This document shows positions 11,640 through 25,456 of a stretch of 64,000 nucleotides of DNA, piece by piece. The stretch covers positions 485,501 to 549,500 of the forward strand of contig NC_037598.1 in the NCBI RefSeq assembly GCF_003073045.1, in the 5' to 3' direction. The notes beneath the pieces are model-generated. The model worked only from the letters and a program-made list of their open reading frames with translations. It was not told the origin of the DNA and searched no databases. How positions within the stretch are numbered: position 1 is the first letter of the stretch; each line of letters opens with the position of its first letter. The translations under genes and the position numbers were made by a program. The DNA is from Pomacea canaliculata (lineage: Eukaryota; Mollusca; Gastropoda; Architaenioglossa; Ampullariidae).

Positions 11640-14333
11640 GTAATTAGCATGTAATGCACTGTAACACAGTCATAGAGCAATGTAAGGTACACGTACTGTA
11701 GACGTAACACGTGACATGTATTAGTTTCAACTGTGCTAAAAAAATAAAACAAAACAAATAAGTCAAGAGGTAAGAGCAGCGACTGAAAGAAGTGTGTTAG
11801 TAACGTGTGTCTGTAGAGCTGACAAGGAGCGACAATATCTCTGTACAATATATGTCATTGACATTGTTTATTTCTGTACAGTATATGTCAATAACTTGAT
11901 GTCATTCTTTATGTCTCTTCATGTCGACGGCGCTCTTGTTCCGTCTCGCGCGACCAAACGTGGAGTGGGAGGGGATGCGGGGTGGAGGGACTATGCACTA
12001 TGACCTAAACAAGCGCTCCCGCTACAATATGATTTGCATTCTTAACTATAGAAACCCTACATATATGTCAGAAACCCTACATATATGTCAGAAACCCTAC
12101 ATATATGTCACAGAGATCGTTAAATAACCGACATTAGCAACATCAAACTCGTGTTTAAATATCAACTCCCAAATTATTATGTGCACACGTTTTTAAAGGA
12201 ACATCATTTTAAAAGTATTATTAAAGGACATCTTCATTTACTAAGAAGTCAGGTTCTACGTAAAGATTGAAGCCCGAAAAATGGTTTTCGTTCTATTTGC
12301 TAGTTGTCTTTCTTGTTCTAATATTTTTTGTATTGACTATTTCTGTTAATTAGAGGCCACTAAGCCCTTTCGACCTCAGCAATATCCTGGAAATCAGTAT
12401 GTAAAATTCAAGCTTTTTTAATAACTGAAGAACTAAACACTCTGAAAATATTACAAAAGAAATACCCAACACGAACTGAACTCTAATTTTAAATTCTCCT
12501 CTTTCTTTCACAGTATGTTCGCAATAAATATTATGTTAAGAATTTATGGGGACTCTGTTGTTACTTATAACAAATGATAATTCTTAAAAGGTAGATGGGC
12601 TTTTAGTAACACAGTTTTGTTGTTGCGGTGAAATGAGGAACTGCTTAATTGGAAAGGTTTTTGTAAATGAGGCTTGCACTTAATTGACAGACAGGACTAT
12701 TAACCATGTTCTCATGTCAGTAGAGCCCTTCACAAAATAAATAAGTCGTGTTTTACAAGAGTAGACAGAGTAACCTGCTGGCTATTCTGTAAGCTTGGTT
12801 ATATTATGATAAAATAATACGTGGATAGAGAAATGTGATTATAACTACTTACCGATTGATAGGTCTCATTTCTGAATTTCCTGTTATCTTGCACAGACTG
12901 TGGTGTTTGCTTTGTGTAGACCAAGACCTGTTTAAACAGTTTGCTATTTTTCTACTGCTTGATTTTGATTTTTCAGGGCTTAACAACAAACTGGTCATAT
13001 CTATACATTTTTAAGTATATGCCCCCTGCGTGGTGGAAAACACTCGACATAGACACACTAAAGTGGGTTTGGAGAAATGTGTATCAGTTGACCTTTTGAC
13101 ATCAGTATATTAAATAACTCTTCTGGTATTAGTGATAGTTCTGCAACAAAGGAGGAAGCACTGTAAGAAACAGTCATTTGTAATATATGATGATTGTAAA
13201 TTTGTTTCTGAGTGTCAGAACGGATTATGTTTCCCCGCATTAGCAAAAGAACTATCGAGATTTCCCCGTTAAAAACTTTCAGATGCTTCTTAACTTTCTT
13301 GGTTACATTTCAGAAGTTTACCGATGTCAAAGGTTGAAAATACAGCTCCTGAGTTTAACTGTCTGAATTTCCAACACCTCCAGCTGAGTTTTTGAGAGCT
13401 AGGGATTTTAAAATCTCCGGACTTCCCTATCTACCGAGGCAGCTCTATTTTAAAGCTTTGGTGGTGTTGTATGTGTTTTGTATATTTTGTTTTCTTCATT
13501 TTGTCTCTTTTAATCTCTTATTTAAAGCCATACTTTCATCATTTGGTAGGAAAGAATGGATTCGAGCTGTCAAAGAGAGGTTGCGGTACAGATATCTGAG
13601 TATTTTCGCACGAACTGGTCCGTTCTATGAGTGGAACAATGGTGTGGATGGAAGTAGTTGTAGCTACATTTCACTCCTTTCAGTGTATCGACTAAAGTCG
13701 TTTGAGCCGCTGCTGAATCTTTCATCATCCCATTTGGCAACTTTGCATGCAAATTTTACGGTGTCTGTGTGTGTGTGTATGAGAAATTCCTTGTAACTTG
13801 TCATGAAGTTGCCAATAATTTAGGGTAATAGGGCTATGAAAGGTAACTTTATCATTAAGTGGAAGCATTATTACACTTCATTGCGATCTATGAGCAATGC
13901 CAACTGAAAAAAATATTTCTTCCGTTCTTTTCCATCATAACCTAAAAGTTCGGTCTTTAACAGTCAAAATAACTGAACAAGATTTTATTTTGCAGGTGTG
14001 TACAGGGCGGTAACTTACTGTACTGTATGTTACTTGCTGTACTGTATGTTGCTAAACACGAAGAAGGGATTGACCTAAACCTGTGGCAGATGCAAAGTGT
14101 GGAATCACATAAGGCAAACAAGAAAAAAAGTGTTTAGTTTTTTTTAACAACGTTTTGCATGGACATTGCATTTCAAACCTTTCTTTAATGATCCTTTTTA
14201 CTTCAGGCCGTTACTGTGTATCAAATGACTGAAAGTATATTATTTTTTAAAAATATATAATCAAGTAATGAAACACAGAGGTGCGTGAGTCTGGAAGAGT
14301 GTTTAGGAACAACGTTTTTCCTGAGGAAAAGAT
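11640..14333. other. Spacer, no gene seen
   Basis: Apart from the 20-bp repeats this is AT-rich. A 134-codon open + frame at 13392-13796 is hydrophobic and low-complexity at one end and has no supporting splice or start signals. Confidence 0.35.
12051..12110. repeat. Three perfect 20-bp tandem repeats
   Basis: The unit GAAACCCTACATATATGTCA occurs three times without a mismatch, so it is a recent slippage product. Confidence 0.95.
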
Positions 14334-14341
14334 CGTGAGAT

Positions 14342-14648
14342 CAGGCCTGACGAGATGGGGGGACAGGGGGGTCTGGTGTACCCGGGCCCGTGGCTGTCAA
14401 GGGGGCCCGGCCTTGGTCAGGGGATTTTTTTTCTTCTTCTCCTTTTCTTTTTCTTTTAAAGAAAGGTCTAAGGACAGAACACCCAAGCATTACACATGCA
14501 GAAGTTGAGTTTCAAGTGTAGATATTGAGATTCGAATTGTAAACATACATTATATACTGGGTCTTGGGACAATAATTTACGATTACAAGTACAAGGGGCC
14601 CGGAGAGGTCGTCTGTCCCGGGGCCCGGGCTGGCTCTCGGCGGCCCTG
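14342..14648. mobile_element. Non-autonomous hAT-type DNA transposon (MITE)
   Basis: The 307-bp element is bounded by a perfect 8-bp direct duplication, CGTGAGAT, at 14334-14341 and 14649-14656. The ends are imperfect terminal inverted repeats: the left begins CAGGCCTGACGAGA and the right, read inward, begins CAGGGCCGCCGAGA. Both ends are very GC-rich (GGGCCCGG-type blocks) around an AT-rich core. An 8-bp target duplication with CAGGG-type termini is the hallmark of the hAT superfamily. No transposase is encoded, so it was mobilised in trans. The intact duplication suggests a fairly recent insertion. Confidence 0.82.
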
Positions 14649-15395
14649 CGTGAGATAAACATTAGGCCCATTGTGTTTCTTGAAACCATTTTTGTGAGCG
14701 CGGTCCTTATCTCTTCTCTCTGTTACCTTTTCAAACCATTCTTACTAATCAGGTATTTTTTATTCAAACTTTTCGGTTGACTTAAGGAAGTTTGCTGTTT
14801 AACACAAGTATGAGACCAGAGGTACAAACTATAGTGATATGCCCATCACCTGCCGACGTTCCGTACCTTTGTTCCATGGCCTCGTTTTTCCTTATGATTC
14901 ATATTATTAGATTATTATTATAAAAACAATTAAATCGATATAATAAAATATTTGAACTTCTTATATCTAAAACTTTAGGCAATAAAGCGTAAGTTTATTG
15001 ATATAGTATTCAGCTATAGCCAAGTATAAGGAATGAGAAAGACTATGTAGAGGTTAAGTGGGAAAAAAACCTCATCCAGTAACAGTAGTTGTCAGCACAA
15101 GTGAACAAGATGTGTAAACTCAGGTAAGGGGACTCAAACAGCCGGGGCGGGACTTGTAGATAATAAACCAATTGCACGAGGTTTGAGTTTCAAAATGTAC
15201 TGTAGATAATAGAGCTAAAAATAAAAACAGTTAATCAAACCCTTTCTCCTCCCTACTGCTCCTCACGTGCAGGCGGGGCCTGCTCTCTCTCACACACACA
15301 TCAGGTGTTATCACAATGTACCACTTGTCACTTCGGTTGACAAATTAATGGTCAGAGATCATTTGAGGCCAATGTCGCTTGTAGAAGACATTTGC

Positions 15396-15403
15396 TATAA
15401 ATA
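15396..15403 (+). promoter_or_regulatory. TATA box of the EGF-module gene
   Basis: TATAAATA lies 80 bases upstream of the ATG. That places a likely transcription start near 15427 and gives a 5' UTR of about 50 bases. Confidence 0.7.
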
Positions 15404-15475
15404 CAGCTCAGGGTGTTCTTCCGTTGATTACTGAATCTCATCGGTCAATTAAACCCACACCGAGAGCAAAGCACC

Positions 15476-18400
15476 ATGGCACTTCTTCAGCTGTTCTTAT
15501 TCTTGTTGGCTCTAAACATTCATGCAGAAGGTACATTCTTAAATTATTGTTTACAGTGTTTGGTGGATGTATTGATGTTTTAATTTATTTTGATTTATAA
15601 GGTACTATATTTTTAATACATTTAAGGCTTTGTGTTTCTCAGAGGAGATAGGAAAATAAAATTGTTTTACGTTAAAAAATAGAATTCTTTCGTATTTACA
15701 GGATTATTATGAACATTTATAAACAAATTTTCTCTTAATCTTAGTTCATTGTCTCATTCCTCAAGTTCGATACGACTGCTCATTCTACCATGCTAGTCTT
15801 TATGGTATATACGTTTTTCACTAGCACGGGCTGAGTTCGACTTTGGGTAAAGACCCAGTCACGGTAACAGTTCAGAAAGTTGTATAAATGTCAGTGACAG
15901 GAGTTATCACCTCTCCGACAGGTTATACATGTATTACGTGTTGTGTAAATGGGTGGTCATGTGACTAAATAGTGTTTACGGGAAGCAAATGTTTTATGTG
16001 AACTCAGTTGAGCCATTCCTGGAATAGTCTGCTTGGGGGAAGTAAGTTTGTATACTTTGAGAAAGAAGAGAAAAGGGAAAATATCATTCCTTGCTCAGAC
16101 AGGGTTAGAGTGGGAGAAGAACAGAGAAGCGAGGTGCCCAGACAGGCTTCAAAGAAGAAAGACGAATCATTCTTCCATCTACGTGTAACATGGTAGATGG
16201 GGTTGCTTTCCCGATCTCACCTAAAGAACAAACAGAACACTTTCATGGATTCCAAATCCTTTTACTCAGTCGATGGTTCTGGCTAATGCAAAACCTCCAA
16301 ACCACCCACTCGCGCTCTCGATGAAACGTGCTCTCACCTCTGAAGTGGATAAGAAATGATTACATAATGGTGTTCACTTACCAAATTTATTGTGTAAAGT
16401 GAAATGGTTTGAATTAACTCACAACGAAACTTTAAACCCAGTCTTTCTGTTTGAACGTAGCCACTAGCAACTATTTATTAAACAGCCGTGTTTTTTGTTA
16501 TCTTTATACTTTGTGTTAGAATGTTACAAACTGGCAATTTCTAACCCTGTTGTATTTGATAAATTAAATTTTCATCAAATTGACTTAGGCTGGATAAACA
16601 AATTAAAACAATGGAATTTACATTTTGGCAGACGGGCCTGTCAAAAGACATCCGCAGGCCATACTTTGCCCACCCCTACCCTAGAGTGGTCCTACCCGTC
16701 ACCTGATAGTCGAGTCTCTTGTTTACTGCGGTCAGACGAGCGACAGACGTGGGTCTTGCTTTGAACGTAGTGAACATCATGACGATAAGGTCAAAAAGAA
16801 TAACTTTCTCTTGTGAACCCCCTCAAACAACCTCCACACACACATGCCGTTATGTATAAAAGGATAAAGAACATTAAATCCACAAAAGTTTACGTGGAAT
16901 AAGAAAATTCAACATCAGAAGCTGGCATATGGGACTCGCTAAAAAATTTATCTTAAAATAGTTCTAGAAAAATTCAATTAACTAAAACAAGTCCGGACTA
17001 CAAGAATGACATAATCTGTTTTATTTTTGTATCTTCGACTTCATCGGCAGTTCAATGTAAGACACCATGGCTACGTGTCTACTACTCTTAAGTCCTTTTG
17101 CTTTGAACTATGTATACACCAGGCATACTATTATTGTTGTTTACATTATTTCTCGCTTAACCCTACCATTTTCTTTTTGCTTCTTTCTCTCTCTAAAACA
17201 CACAAAAACACACACGCACACACGTGTCTGAGTGTGTATATATATATAAACACATATGCAATTTTGATCGAAAGTCATGGTCATAATTTCGTGAAGAATG
17301 TAATTCCAAGATCTCTTTTTAATCAGCGGCGGTTGACATCGGTGGTACCTGTGATGCAAATATTGCGTGTACGGACACTACTAATGTAGCATGTGACGGA
17401 GGAACTTGTAGTAAGTCACTTTATTCTGTTTACTTTCAGAGATGAAAAAAAACCCAAACACATAGGTTTTAATGACTTATCTTTCATTGTGTTTTAGTTT
17501 TACCCAATTAACGAAACCATCCTAGAAAGAAAGAAAAAGATACTATCTACAATCGTATATAAGACAGAACACAATCGTCAAAAAATGTACTGCCTACATA
17601 ACAGAATTCTCGAAAATTCAGCTTGTAATAAAATGCATGCACGTGTGTTTACACAAACCTAAGATGTTTAATGGTCGTGTGTTGTGGTTGTGACAGTAGT
17701 TTACTCGCCCCCCTGGATTCATGTTTTCAGAGATCAAAGCTGGAAAAAGCTGTGCGTCCCACACCGACAAATGTGTGACAAACTCGACCTGCCCGACTAC
17801 GGGTACAAAAGAGTGCACGTGTAATGATGGGTATGAAGCCACTAAGTCGCCCGGATCGTGTAGTAAGTGTTCATCACTCAACCCTGTTTTCTCCATTTTC
17901 TAATTTTATTTATAATGCGAATGACAGGAACTATTCACTTCCTAATGAGGATAACAAGACAATTTAATTAGAAAGCATCGTATTCTTATTACATTACACG
18001 GTGGGACAGTTTAGTACAGTGAATGTTTGACATGTAGCTAATATTATTATCAATACATGACACAAATGTCAGTACTAACATCACAACGATGAAGTTCCTG
18101 GAAATTATAAAGATGAATATCGCATAATGTTTATATTGATATATATATATATAGACAAACAAAGAAGAATAAAAACGAGAAATGATTTTATAATGCTTTA
18201 TCCATAAGCGTATTCTTTAAAAATAAGTAGTTTTGTTCTCATGGACTGTGGCATCAACTCGTAAGACACCAAAAATAAAACATTTCTAAAAGTTTGGTCT
18301 ATGGACCTTATTGATATCCTGTTTGACAAAAAAAAAAAAAATTACTTACCATAGTTGTTTTATATGGAGTGTTCATTTGATAGTTTTGGGAAAATATTAG

Positions 18401-20854
18401 TTCCCCAAAAGTTTACTAGTTGAAAGATATTTTAGTTTTTACATTTGTCAATTCCCCCCCCCCCCCTAGCGGCAATACATTATGTTTAAAGCAGTGGAAA
18501 ATATTTAGAATAAAAGTAACACACTAAGTGTACTGCGCCCTTTCTTTTTCAAGAACAAGAAGAAAGCGAACTGAATATTAATGTCCAAATTCTTATAACT
18601 AGCCAACGATTCTGCGTAAACTGTTATTAGTCGTTTGTACAATAAAGTTAAAATGCAATCGATACTTTCTATGTTTTTTAAGATACTCTAATCGGAAATT
18701 GAATTGATTTAAATTGTATTTAACATATAAGTCATTAGGATCAAAAAGACAAAGCAAAATAAAATTCAGTCGAAGTAACAGTATAAGTAAAGAGTAAAGT
18801 TGAAAACCTGATGAAAACTGATGTCACATCCAGAGAAATGTATATTATGTTATAGCCGAGATACTAACACCTAAATTCAATGTTTTGTCTACAAGCCCTA
18901 CACACAGATGTAAAAGAAAGACAAGTAAAATTTGAGAGTAAAACGTAAATCATTTTGGTAACTGTCTAATTATTTCTAGTTTATAGCATGCAGATAATAA
19001 AACTTTTGCCCTGCTGGCGTCGTGTATGTTGACTACAACATTCAAGTGTCCATCAATTATGAGTAGACAGGGTGTTCGCTGACCTAAACAGACGGGCTAC
19101 TAGGGCATTGCGAACTACCAACCTCAGTAACGGGTACTTGATCAAAGATGAGGGAATAACACGAAGTAACTGCACACATTTCTCTTTGCTTTTGAAGACT
19201 TGTAATCACAAAACTTCTGTTTCTGAAGAAAGTAATCACCAACTTTTCACAGTAAGCATTATTACACTAAACTCTAATGTTGCTACGACCTGTACAACTT
19301 CAGCTGAGAACCGACACAGTAGTCTCTAGTCATCTCTTAAAAAGAAAGAAAAGAGGAAAACAACCAGAAAAACCTACAGCACCATTAGCATGATCAGCCG
19401 CCTCATTAAAGTGATACTGGAACTTGTCCGCAATTGGCATCAACAGCATCGCTGAGTTACTTCCAGCAGAAAAATAGAATGGTTCACAACAGTAAAACAA
19501 CAGTGTCAGGGAAACTCACTGCGGACTATACACAATAGCAAACAATGGGTCCCACACGTGTCTGTCTCACAACTAATCACAAATCAACTAATCAAAAAAT
19601 CCGTAGTCTTCGCGTTTTCTGTTGTCGGGAGTTTTGATTACCTTTAAGGGGAAGCAAGAAAAAGTTTCTCTAGAAACACTAGAGTAAAACCTAATAAATA
19701 ACAACAGTCCCGGAATAAATGATTTACACAAGTTACTCTCACAATCAAAACTCCTACATGGAAAAGATAATTCTCCATGACTCATAAGTTCAGACTTCCA
19801 AGTTTTCTCAAGTCTCTCAAGTGGGGGGACCACAACAGATATACCAACGTTCCAGACCGGTGTTTTCCTGCAGACAGAATAGCAACAGATCATACTTATG
19901 TTCAAGCATAGTCGTTGTCCGACCATATATATATATACACACATATACCTCCTTGAATCATTTTCCTTATTTGTGCTTCCAATGCCATCCGATGATTCAC
20001 AATAGCTGGTGATGTCTATGCAGACATTTCAGACTGATAAGGATGACACTTATAAATCAAGTACCGTTTCTGCTAATTAGCCAATGGGTGGGCAGGGGAA
20101 GTCACAATTCTAAGCAGGACTTCAACCAGTGACCTTTTGCTCTACCGTCGAGAGCACTAGCCAGGAAACACCACAAGAAACAATAAATCTATTCTTATGT
20201 ATTGTATTCATATTTTACTTGCCAACAGCTTTCTTTTAGGAATTGGAAAAACTTCACTAATGTGGCAATTCTTGTTTCTTCCCCACAGCTGTGATGGATA
20301 ACAGGATAGGTGGAAGCTGCTCTCCAGACTCATGTGGAGCCAACGCTGAGTGCTCAGCACCTACCGATGGCAAATGTAGATGTAAAGAAGGATTCACTGG
20401 CAGTGATGGCGATGCTGCTTGCAGTGAGTAGTGTTTGACTTTTAGATAGGTAGGTACAGTGCTTATTATTGTCTGACAGACAGGTACAATTTCTTTAACC
20501 AAAATAGCAGTTGCCCCACATGCTAGTACAGTTTTATACTTTTGTATAATACGTGCAAAGCCAGTACAACATGACTACGCGAGACAACAATTAAAATCCA
20601 AAAAGGTAACGATTATCAGACTGGTTTTTGGAGGGACATAAGAAACGTTAAGCGCATCTTAAGAGAAACATCTTTAAAGAACAAATTATAAGCTGAAGAG
20701 TTGTTCTAAAATTTGCTTTTAGGGGGGATTGTAGTTGTGGTAAACGAGTTATGAATCAAACACCTCTTCTTTTCTTACTTCTTCAAGCCCCAATGGCTGC
20801 AAACATTATGGTAAAATGACTTAAGCTTTTTAACAATGGACGGTGATTGATGAC

Positions 20855-20886
<32 letters not shown>

Positions 20887-21199
20887 GCTGATGGATGATT
20901 GATGATTAGTGATAATGTTCATACTGTACTATTAAGTAGTTTATTATGGTAACTTACACATCAATGGCAGTGTACGCGTGTACGAGACTTTGGTGAAAGG
21001 GTGTCTCTGCTTGTGTGTGTGTTTGTGTGTGTTTGAATTTATGTAAATGTGTGTGTGTTGGAAAATGTATCAGAAAGGTCCGTACACATTTAATATACTG
21101 ATTTTAACAGGTACAACAGATCGAAGTGGAGGTGCTGCCCATTCTGTTCCCACTTGGTTTCTTGCGTTCATCATGTTTATAATAGTCTGCATCTTTTAA
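15476..21199 (+). CDS. GPI-anchored (or tail-anchored) EGF-module protein
   Basis: Five exons join in frame, all at phase 1: 15476-15530, 17327-17410, 17731-17862, 20289-20423 and 21111-21199. They encode 164 residues. Residues 1-17 are a signal peptide (MALLQLFLFLLALNIHA). Exon 2 gives a short four-Cys segment (C27, C33, C41, C46). Exon 3 is a full EGF-like module (C54, 61, 67, 75, 77, 90) and exon 4 a second one (C101, 106, 112, 120, 122, 135), both with the C-x7-C-x-C-x12-C ending. Exon 5 encodes a short linker and a hydrophobic tail (WFLAFIMFIIVCIF) ending at the stop, as in GPI-anchor signals. AATAAA overlaps the stop (21199-21204). All donors are GTAAGT-like or GTGAGT except exon 1 (GTACAT). 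The protein should act at the cell surface; its ligand is unknown. The EB-module family is an alternative label for the Cys pattern. Confidence 0.9.
15531..17326. other. Intron 1 of the EGF-module gene
   Basis: About 1.8 kb. It holds a possible tRNA-derived SINE trace (GGGCTGAGTTCGACTTTGGG near 15828) and the hAT end described separately. Otherwise there is nothing coding that can be supported. Confidence 0.5.
16620..16690. mobile_element. hAT transposon end (relic)
   Basis: The stretch ending CATACTTTGCCCACCCCTA is the reverse complement of a typical hAT terminus of the GGGGTGGGCAAA type, preceded by a GGCC-rich subterminal block. No matching left end or target duplication was found, so the extent of the element is unknown. 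It lies in intron 1 of the EGF gene. Confidence 0.45.
20090..20170 (-). repeat. tRNA-derived SINE head (tentative)
   Basis: On the minus strand an A-box-like TGGCTAGTGCTC (20163-20152) is followed 24 bases later by a B-box-like GGTTGAAGTCC (20127-20117). This is the spacing of an internal RNA polymerase III promoter. The flanking sequence does not fold as a tRNA, so a SINE is more likely than a tRNA gene. It sits in intron 3 of the EGF gene. Confidence 0.5.
20850..20885. repeat. (ATG)n microsatellite
   Basis: About ten GAT/ATG units in intron 4 of the EGF gene. Confidence 0.9.
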
Positions 21200-21299
21200 A
21201 TAAAAGATTTGTTCTTTGAGGCACATGAAAAGGTTCAAACTGAAAGTTTTTCCTTCTGTTGAAATGTGTTTTTAATGAAATTAAACTAACAAATCAAAA

Positions 21300-24200
21300 C
21301 CTAGAAAATAAAATACAAAGGATACAAGAAAATAAGCAGAAATCATAGTACACTAACTCTTCGTATGTGTAACAGATTCAAACTTTCGAGTAATGTGATG
21401 TGTATATCGCACTATAAGCTATAATAAACCAAGGACAAGCTTGTAAGAAATAAATGCTTGTATGCTTGACATTGTAACTATTGGACACTTCACTTTTGCA
21501 ATGTCCGGACAAATATTGTAACTGACTTCCTTTGTGATATGAAATAGTATTTTCAAATCTGTAGTATACCATAAAATTAAAATATTACTATCTTTTTCTT
21601 TATATTTATTAAAATTCTTCTCAAGGAGGCACTACGTGTGACGTGATCCTAATCTAAGTTGTTTTTAATAACTTTCAGTACCACCCACACCTTTCTTCTG
21701 CTTTTCGCCCTTCTTTTCTGTTCCTCACTGTCTCCCTCTCTCTTTCATGCGCACGGAATGAACCAGCGCTTACGGCGTTTGGTGAAAGGTAAAGCTCTCC
21801 TTGAAACAAAATTTGACCAACACTTATAATCTTCAGGCCTTAAATTGTACATGCAAATGCTTCAAACAAAAATACTAAACAAATTGCTTTCTAAGCCTTC
21901 CGTATTACATCCCATAATTCCTTAGTTTTTGTGATTATAGCTGTTACTTTATTTTTTGTATTTCGTCTCTTCTATCCGAATAAAATCTCAGCATGTGGTT
22001 ATATTCTTCTTTATTATTATATATATACATTCTTCTTTATTACTTACTTACTGAGCATGAAGATACGGTTGAGTTACAAGTGTTCTGGCGTGTTTGTGCG
22101 TTTGTGCGTGCGGGAGCACGTGTGTGTATGTGTGTTTTTGCGCGCGCGTGGTGTATAATTCTTTGTGTTTTCAGAATGCCATTGATAAGATATGAGAGTG
22201 ATGAGTTTGTTAAAATATCTTTATATCAAAACGCTGCGCAATGGTTTGAATCACTTTAAAATCAAAACAATTCGCCATATTTTGATCTCACAGGTGGGGA
22301 TGACCTGTGCGGCTTACTAAACAATGAGAAGGCATCAGTGCAGCATAAATTCTTGGTTGTCCCAAGTAAAATCGCCCTTATTTTTTATTGTTGCAATATT
22401 TTAACATGGAAACCACAGTCATCACTCTTGGACTTTTATAATATTCGGTCAGCATAGAAAGTACAATTTTTTTTAACAGTAACAAATGGAGAACCTTCTC
22501 TTAGAAAAACAATGATTGTGAAGAACTGAGTAGTTTTACCTCACGAAAATGAGCGCTCTGTGGAAACGATAGAGTGAATCGATTTATTTTATCCCCTTAA
22601 ATTAAAATATCCTTGCAGTATAAATCAAGGGAGATTAATGACTGTGATTTGACGATGCAGTTACCTCCCGTGCGTTTGCGTTCTAAGCTCGATTTCTCAC
22701 AGAGGCTACACCTACAGGAGGGACCTTCTTGTTCCCTTTTCGTCGCAGATCTTAAACTCTATGAACATTCCAGTAAGTGATGTGTCATTGTCAATGTTTA
22801 TAAGGTTTGTGTCGGAACAGCCAAGATTTAAAGAAAGCTGGTGTATGTGAACTTAGAGACTGAACGATGTAGCAGCCTGGAGACATGTGTGACATATCAC
22901 GCGGATAATCTACTGAGGACACACAACATTAGCATTTCATAACATAGTCCTAACTTCACGTGAACATACACAATAATCTGTAAGGGTGAAGGATGATTTC
23001 ACGGCAACGAACAGCCTTGTACTATTGTAAGTACACATAGCCGGGATAGTACTAACACACCTTTTAGATAAGCCAAATTGGTGTATATATGTAACAGCAA
23101 ACCCTAAGTGTTTTTAAAAGTCTTTCTTGTTGTACGCTGTCATATGTTGCTCAAGTCGTTTATTCAGGAAAGATTAAGTGTGAGGATTAGTGAGCCATTT
23201 GGCGAAGTCTTAAGTGACTGATGAGTAATCGTTTTATGTAACGTCCCTAACGATTATACCTTAACGTTAGTAACAGGACCAACATCATTGTCCCCATCTG
23301 CGTGCACTGTTTCCCAAGGGCAACCACGCCATTGACATGAAAACGGAGAAGCATTGTAACAAGATCTTTGACCTCTCTAGATCATACTGTCTTACTGCTT
23401 CTTTTATTATTTTCCAAGGAAATTACATTTGGGAACAACTGACTTCGGACTATCCATGTGTATTCAGCACCCGTCTCCGTTTAGAGAACAACCCGCCAGT
23501 AAACAAATGGAGATTGACCAGACAAGCGAGCAACAGCAACAAAGGAAATGCTACACGTAACATCAAACAGACACAATATTTATCTGAATTAGTCCCAACG
23601 GCGGCTATTTCACCAGTTAAGCACAACCTTAAATTAAGCAAATACCATCATCCCATAAAAGGATAGTATTGATATTCACAGAGTAAGTTTACTGTGAAAT
23701 AAGTATTAACAATTCTTTAAATAATTTAATCTAACATTGGAACACAAAAGCTACTAGCTGAAAGTTCGGACACAGACGTGAGTGGTTTTCATAATTAATG
23801 AAATGTAATATCTGCCACAATACACACTGTAGCTGGAGTTCTGGGTTATTTCGGGTTTTTGGGTGTCAAAGGGCAGGCCAGCGAATGTCTACTTCTTGTC
23901 GGTCGGTCTTCGTCTAGTGTTGTCAGATTACCTGGTGTGGTCGCTACTTTCAGACACCAGAACTGAAGGCGTTCGGTAATGTCATTCAAAAAGACACCTT
24001 CCCTTTTTTATTGTTAACATTGCACCAATTAATATAGGTAAATGAGTAAACATGGGTCACAGTTTTCTAAGATAAGAAAAAAATGGGCATGTCCAACACA
24101 GAAACTACATTTAGTCCTAGTTATTTTGATACATTTGAAACACATCCAGAATGTACAAGGTGCTGTTTCAATTGGACGACATCATTCGGGATTCGATGAC

Positions 24201-25170
24201 CACGGCGATACACACGTCCCAATTGCACGGCAATCAATCCACCTATTTTTTTAACAAGATCACAATCCTTTCCATATATAAATATATAATCTATCACTCG
24301 ATCTAGAATGTTCCTCATACGTTTTATAGAATAATTCACTTTGTTACACATATACATATTAACTAACATTGTATTACATCCCATTTATACACACAAAGGC
24401 ACGGATTCGTCTGACAAATTCAAAACTCACTTAAAAGTTTAGCATGCGTTGTATTATTGATTTGTAGTCATTAGTAGCTAAATTAATTAAAGTGCTTCGA
24501 GTGACATTTTTTCCCGTTGTATTTTGCATGACATAGCATATAGTGCCAGACTTTGTCAATAGCAAATCCTTCGCCTTGTGTTTGGAGAACGAATTTTGTG
24601 TAGTCTCCTGATAGAGCCGATTTAGTGGAATGGGCACTTGAAGATTATCAAGAAGAAATCATCAAGGGAGTGAACTTGCTTCATAATTATACAGTGCCTA
24701 TCTTTTAGTTGTCTCCCATGTAATGTACTCCTGCGTAGTTCGGTGTATAACAACATGATTAAAAATGAGAAAAGGTAAAGGAGCAGGGAAATAAAACAAC
24801 AATTTTAAAGTAGATTTAGTCTAATGTCATCTGAACACTTATTGAGAATTTAATCCAACTTTAAAGTTAATATATGCAAACAAAGACATTTTTAACTTTC
24901 TGAAAATATTTTGTTTTAGGCCAGTAAAATATGTTAGATAAAATAATGTGGCGTCAACATGACAAAATTTAACTGGAGGGTGGCTTCTGTTTTTTATTCC
25001 CGAAAATAACTACGTGTATATCTTTTAAGAAAATAAAACCCCCTGAAAAATAATTGTTTTAGAAATATGGAACAGTAATCCGAAAAATTATCACATGACA
25101 AAAGCAGTATATTCGCTAAATAGGACGAAAGAATCTCTTCTTGCAACAATTTATCCTGCTATTATAAAAC
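21300..25170. other. Spacer, no confident gene
   Basis: AT-rich. A candidate + exon (22703-22772) has a CTCACAG acceptor and a GTAAGT donor, and its phase-1 frame includes YTYRRDLLVPFSSQILNSM. A minus-strand open frame at 24384-24121 is also mildly protein-like. Neither can be linked to other exons. Confidence 0.25.
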
Positions 25171-25178
25171 GTTAATGT

Positions 25179-25184
25179 TTTATT
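25179..25184 (-). promoter_or_regulatory. Polyadenylation signal AATAAA
   Basis: The hexamer lies about 275 bases past the stop of the tandem-repeat mucin gene on the same strand, so it is a plausible transcript end. Confidence 0.4.
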
Positions 25185-25456
25185 TCTTTGAACCTTAGGT
25201 AAATTCTTAATTCAAGGTTAAAGATAGGAGCGAACCAAGATTATTTCTTGAGTTGAGATATATCCCAAATAATGAAAAAAAAGTGAAAACAACATTATGT
25301 ATAAGTACGGAAAATTACCGGTAATGTTATTGTATCTTTTATCTCTCAAGAAACTTATATACGACATTTTAAAAATAATTTTTACTTTTAGTATGAGAGA
25401 CATGTAGGTACTTGGGAAAATACATGAGACTTTGACAGTGTCATTGAATCCAATCT

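Noticed and set aside
13392-13796. 134-codon + frame
   Set aside because: Start is not supported, and hydrophobic stretches follow poly-T runs. A competing frame exists on the other strand.
20117-20163. tRNA gene on the minus strand
   Set aside because: A and B boxes are present, but I could not form a proper anticodon stem and acceptor stem by eye, so a SINE head is more likely.
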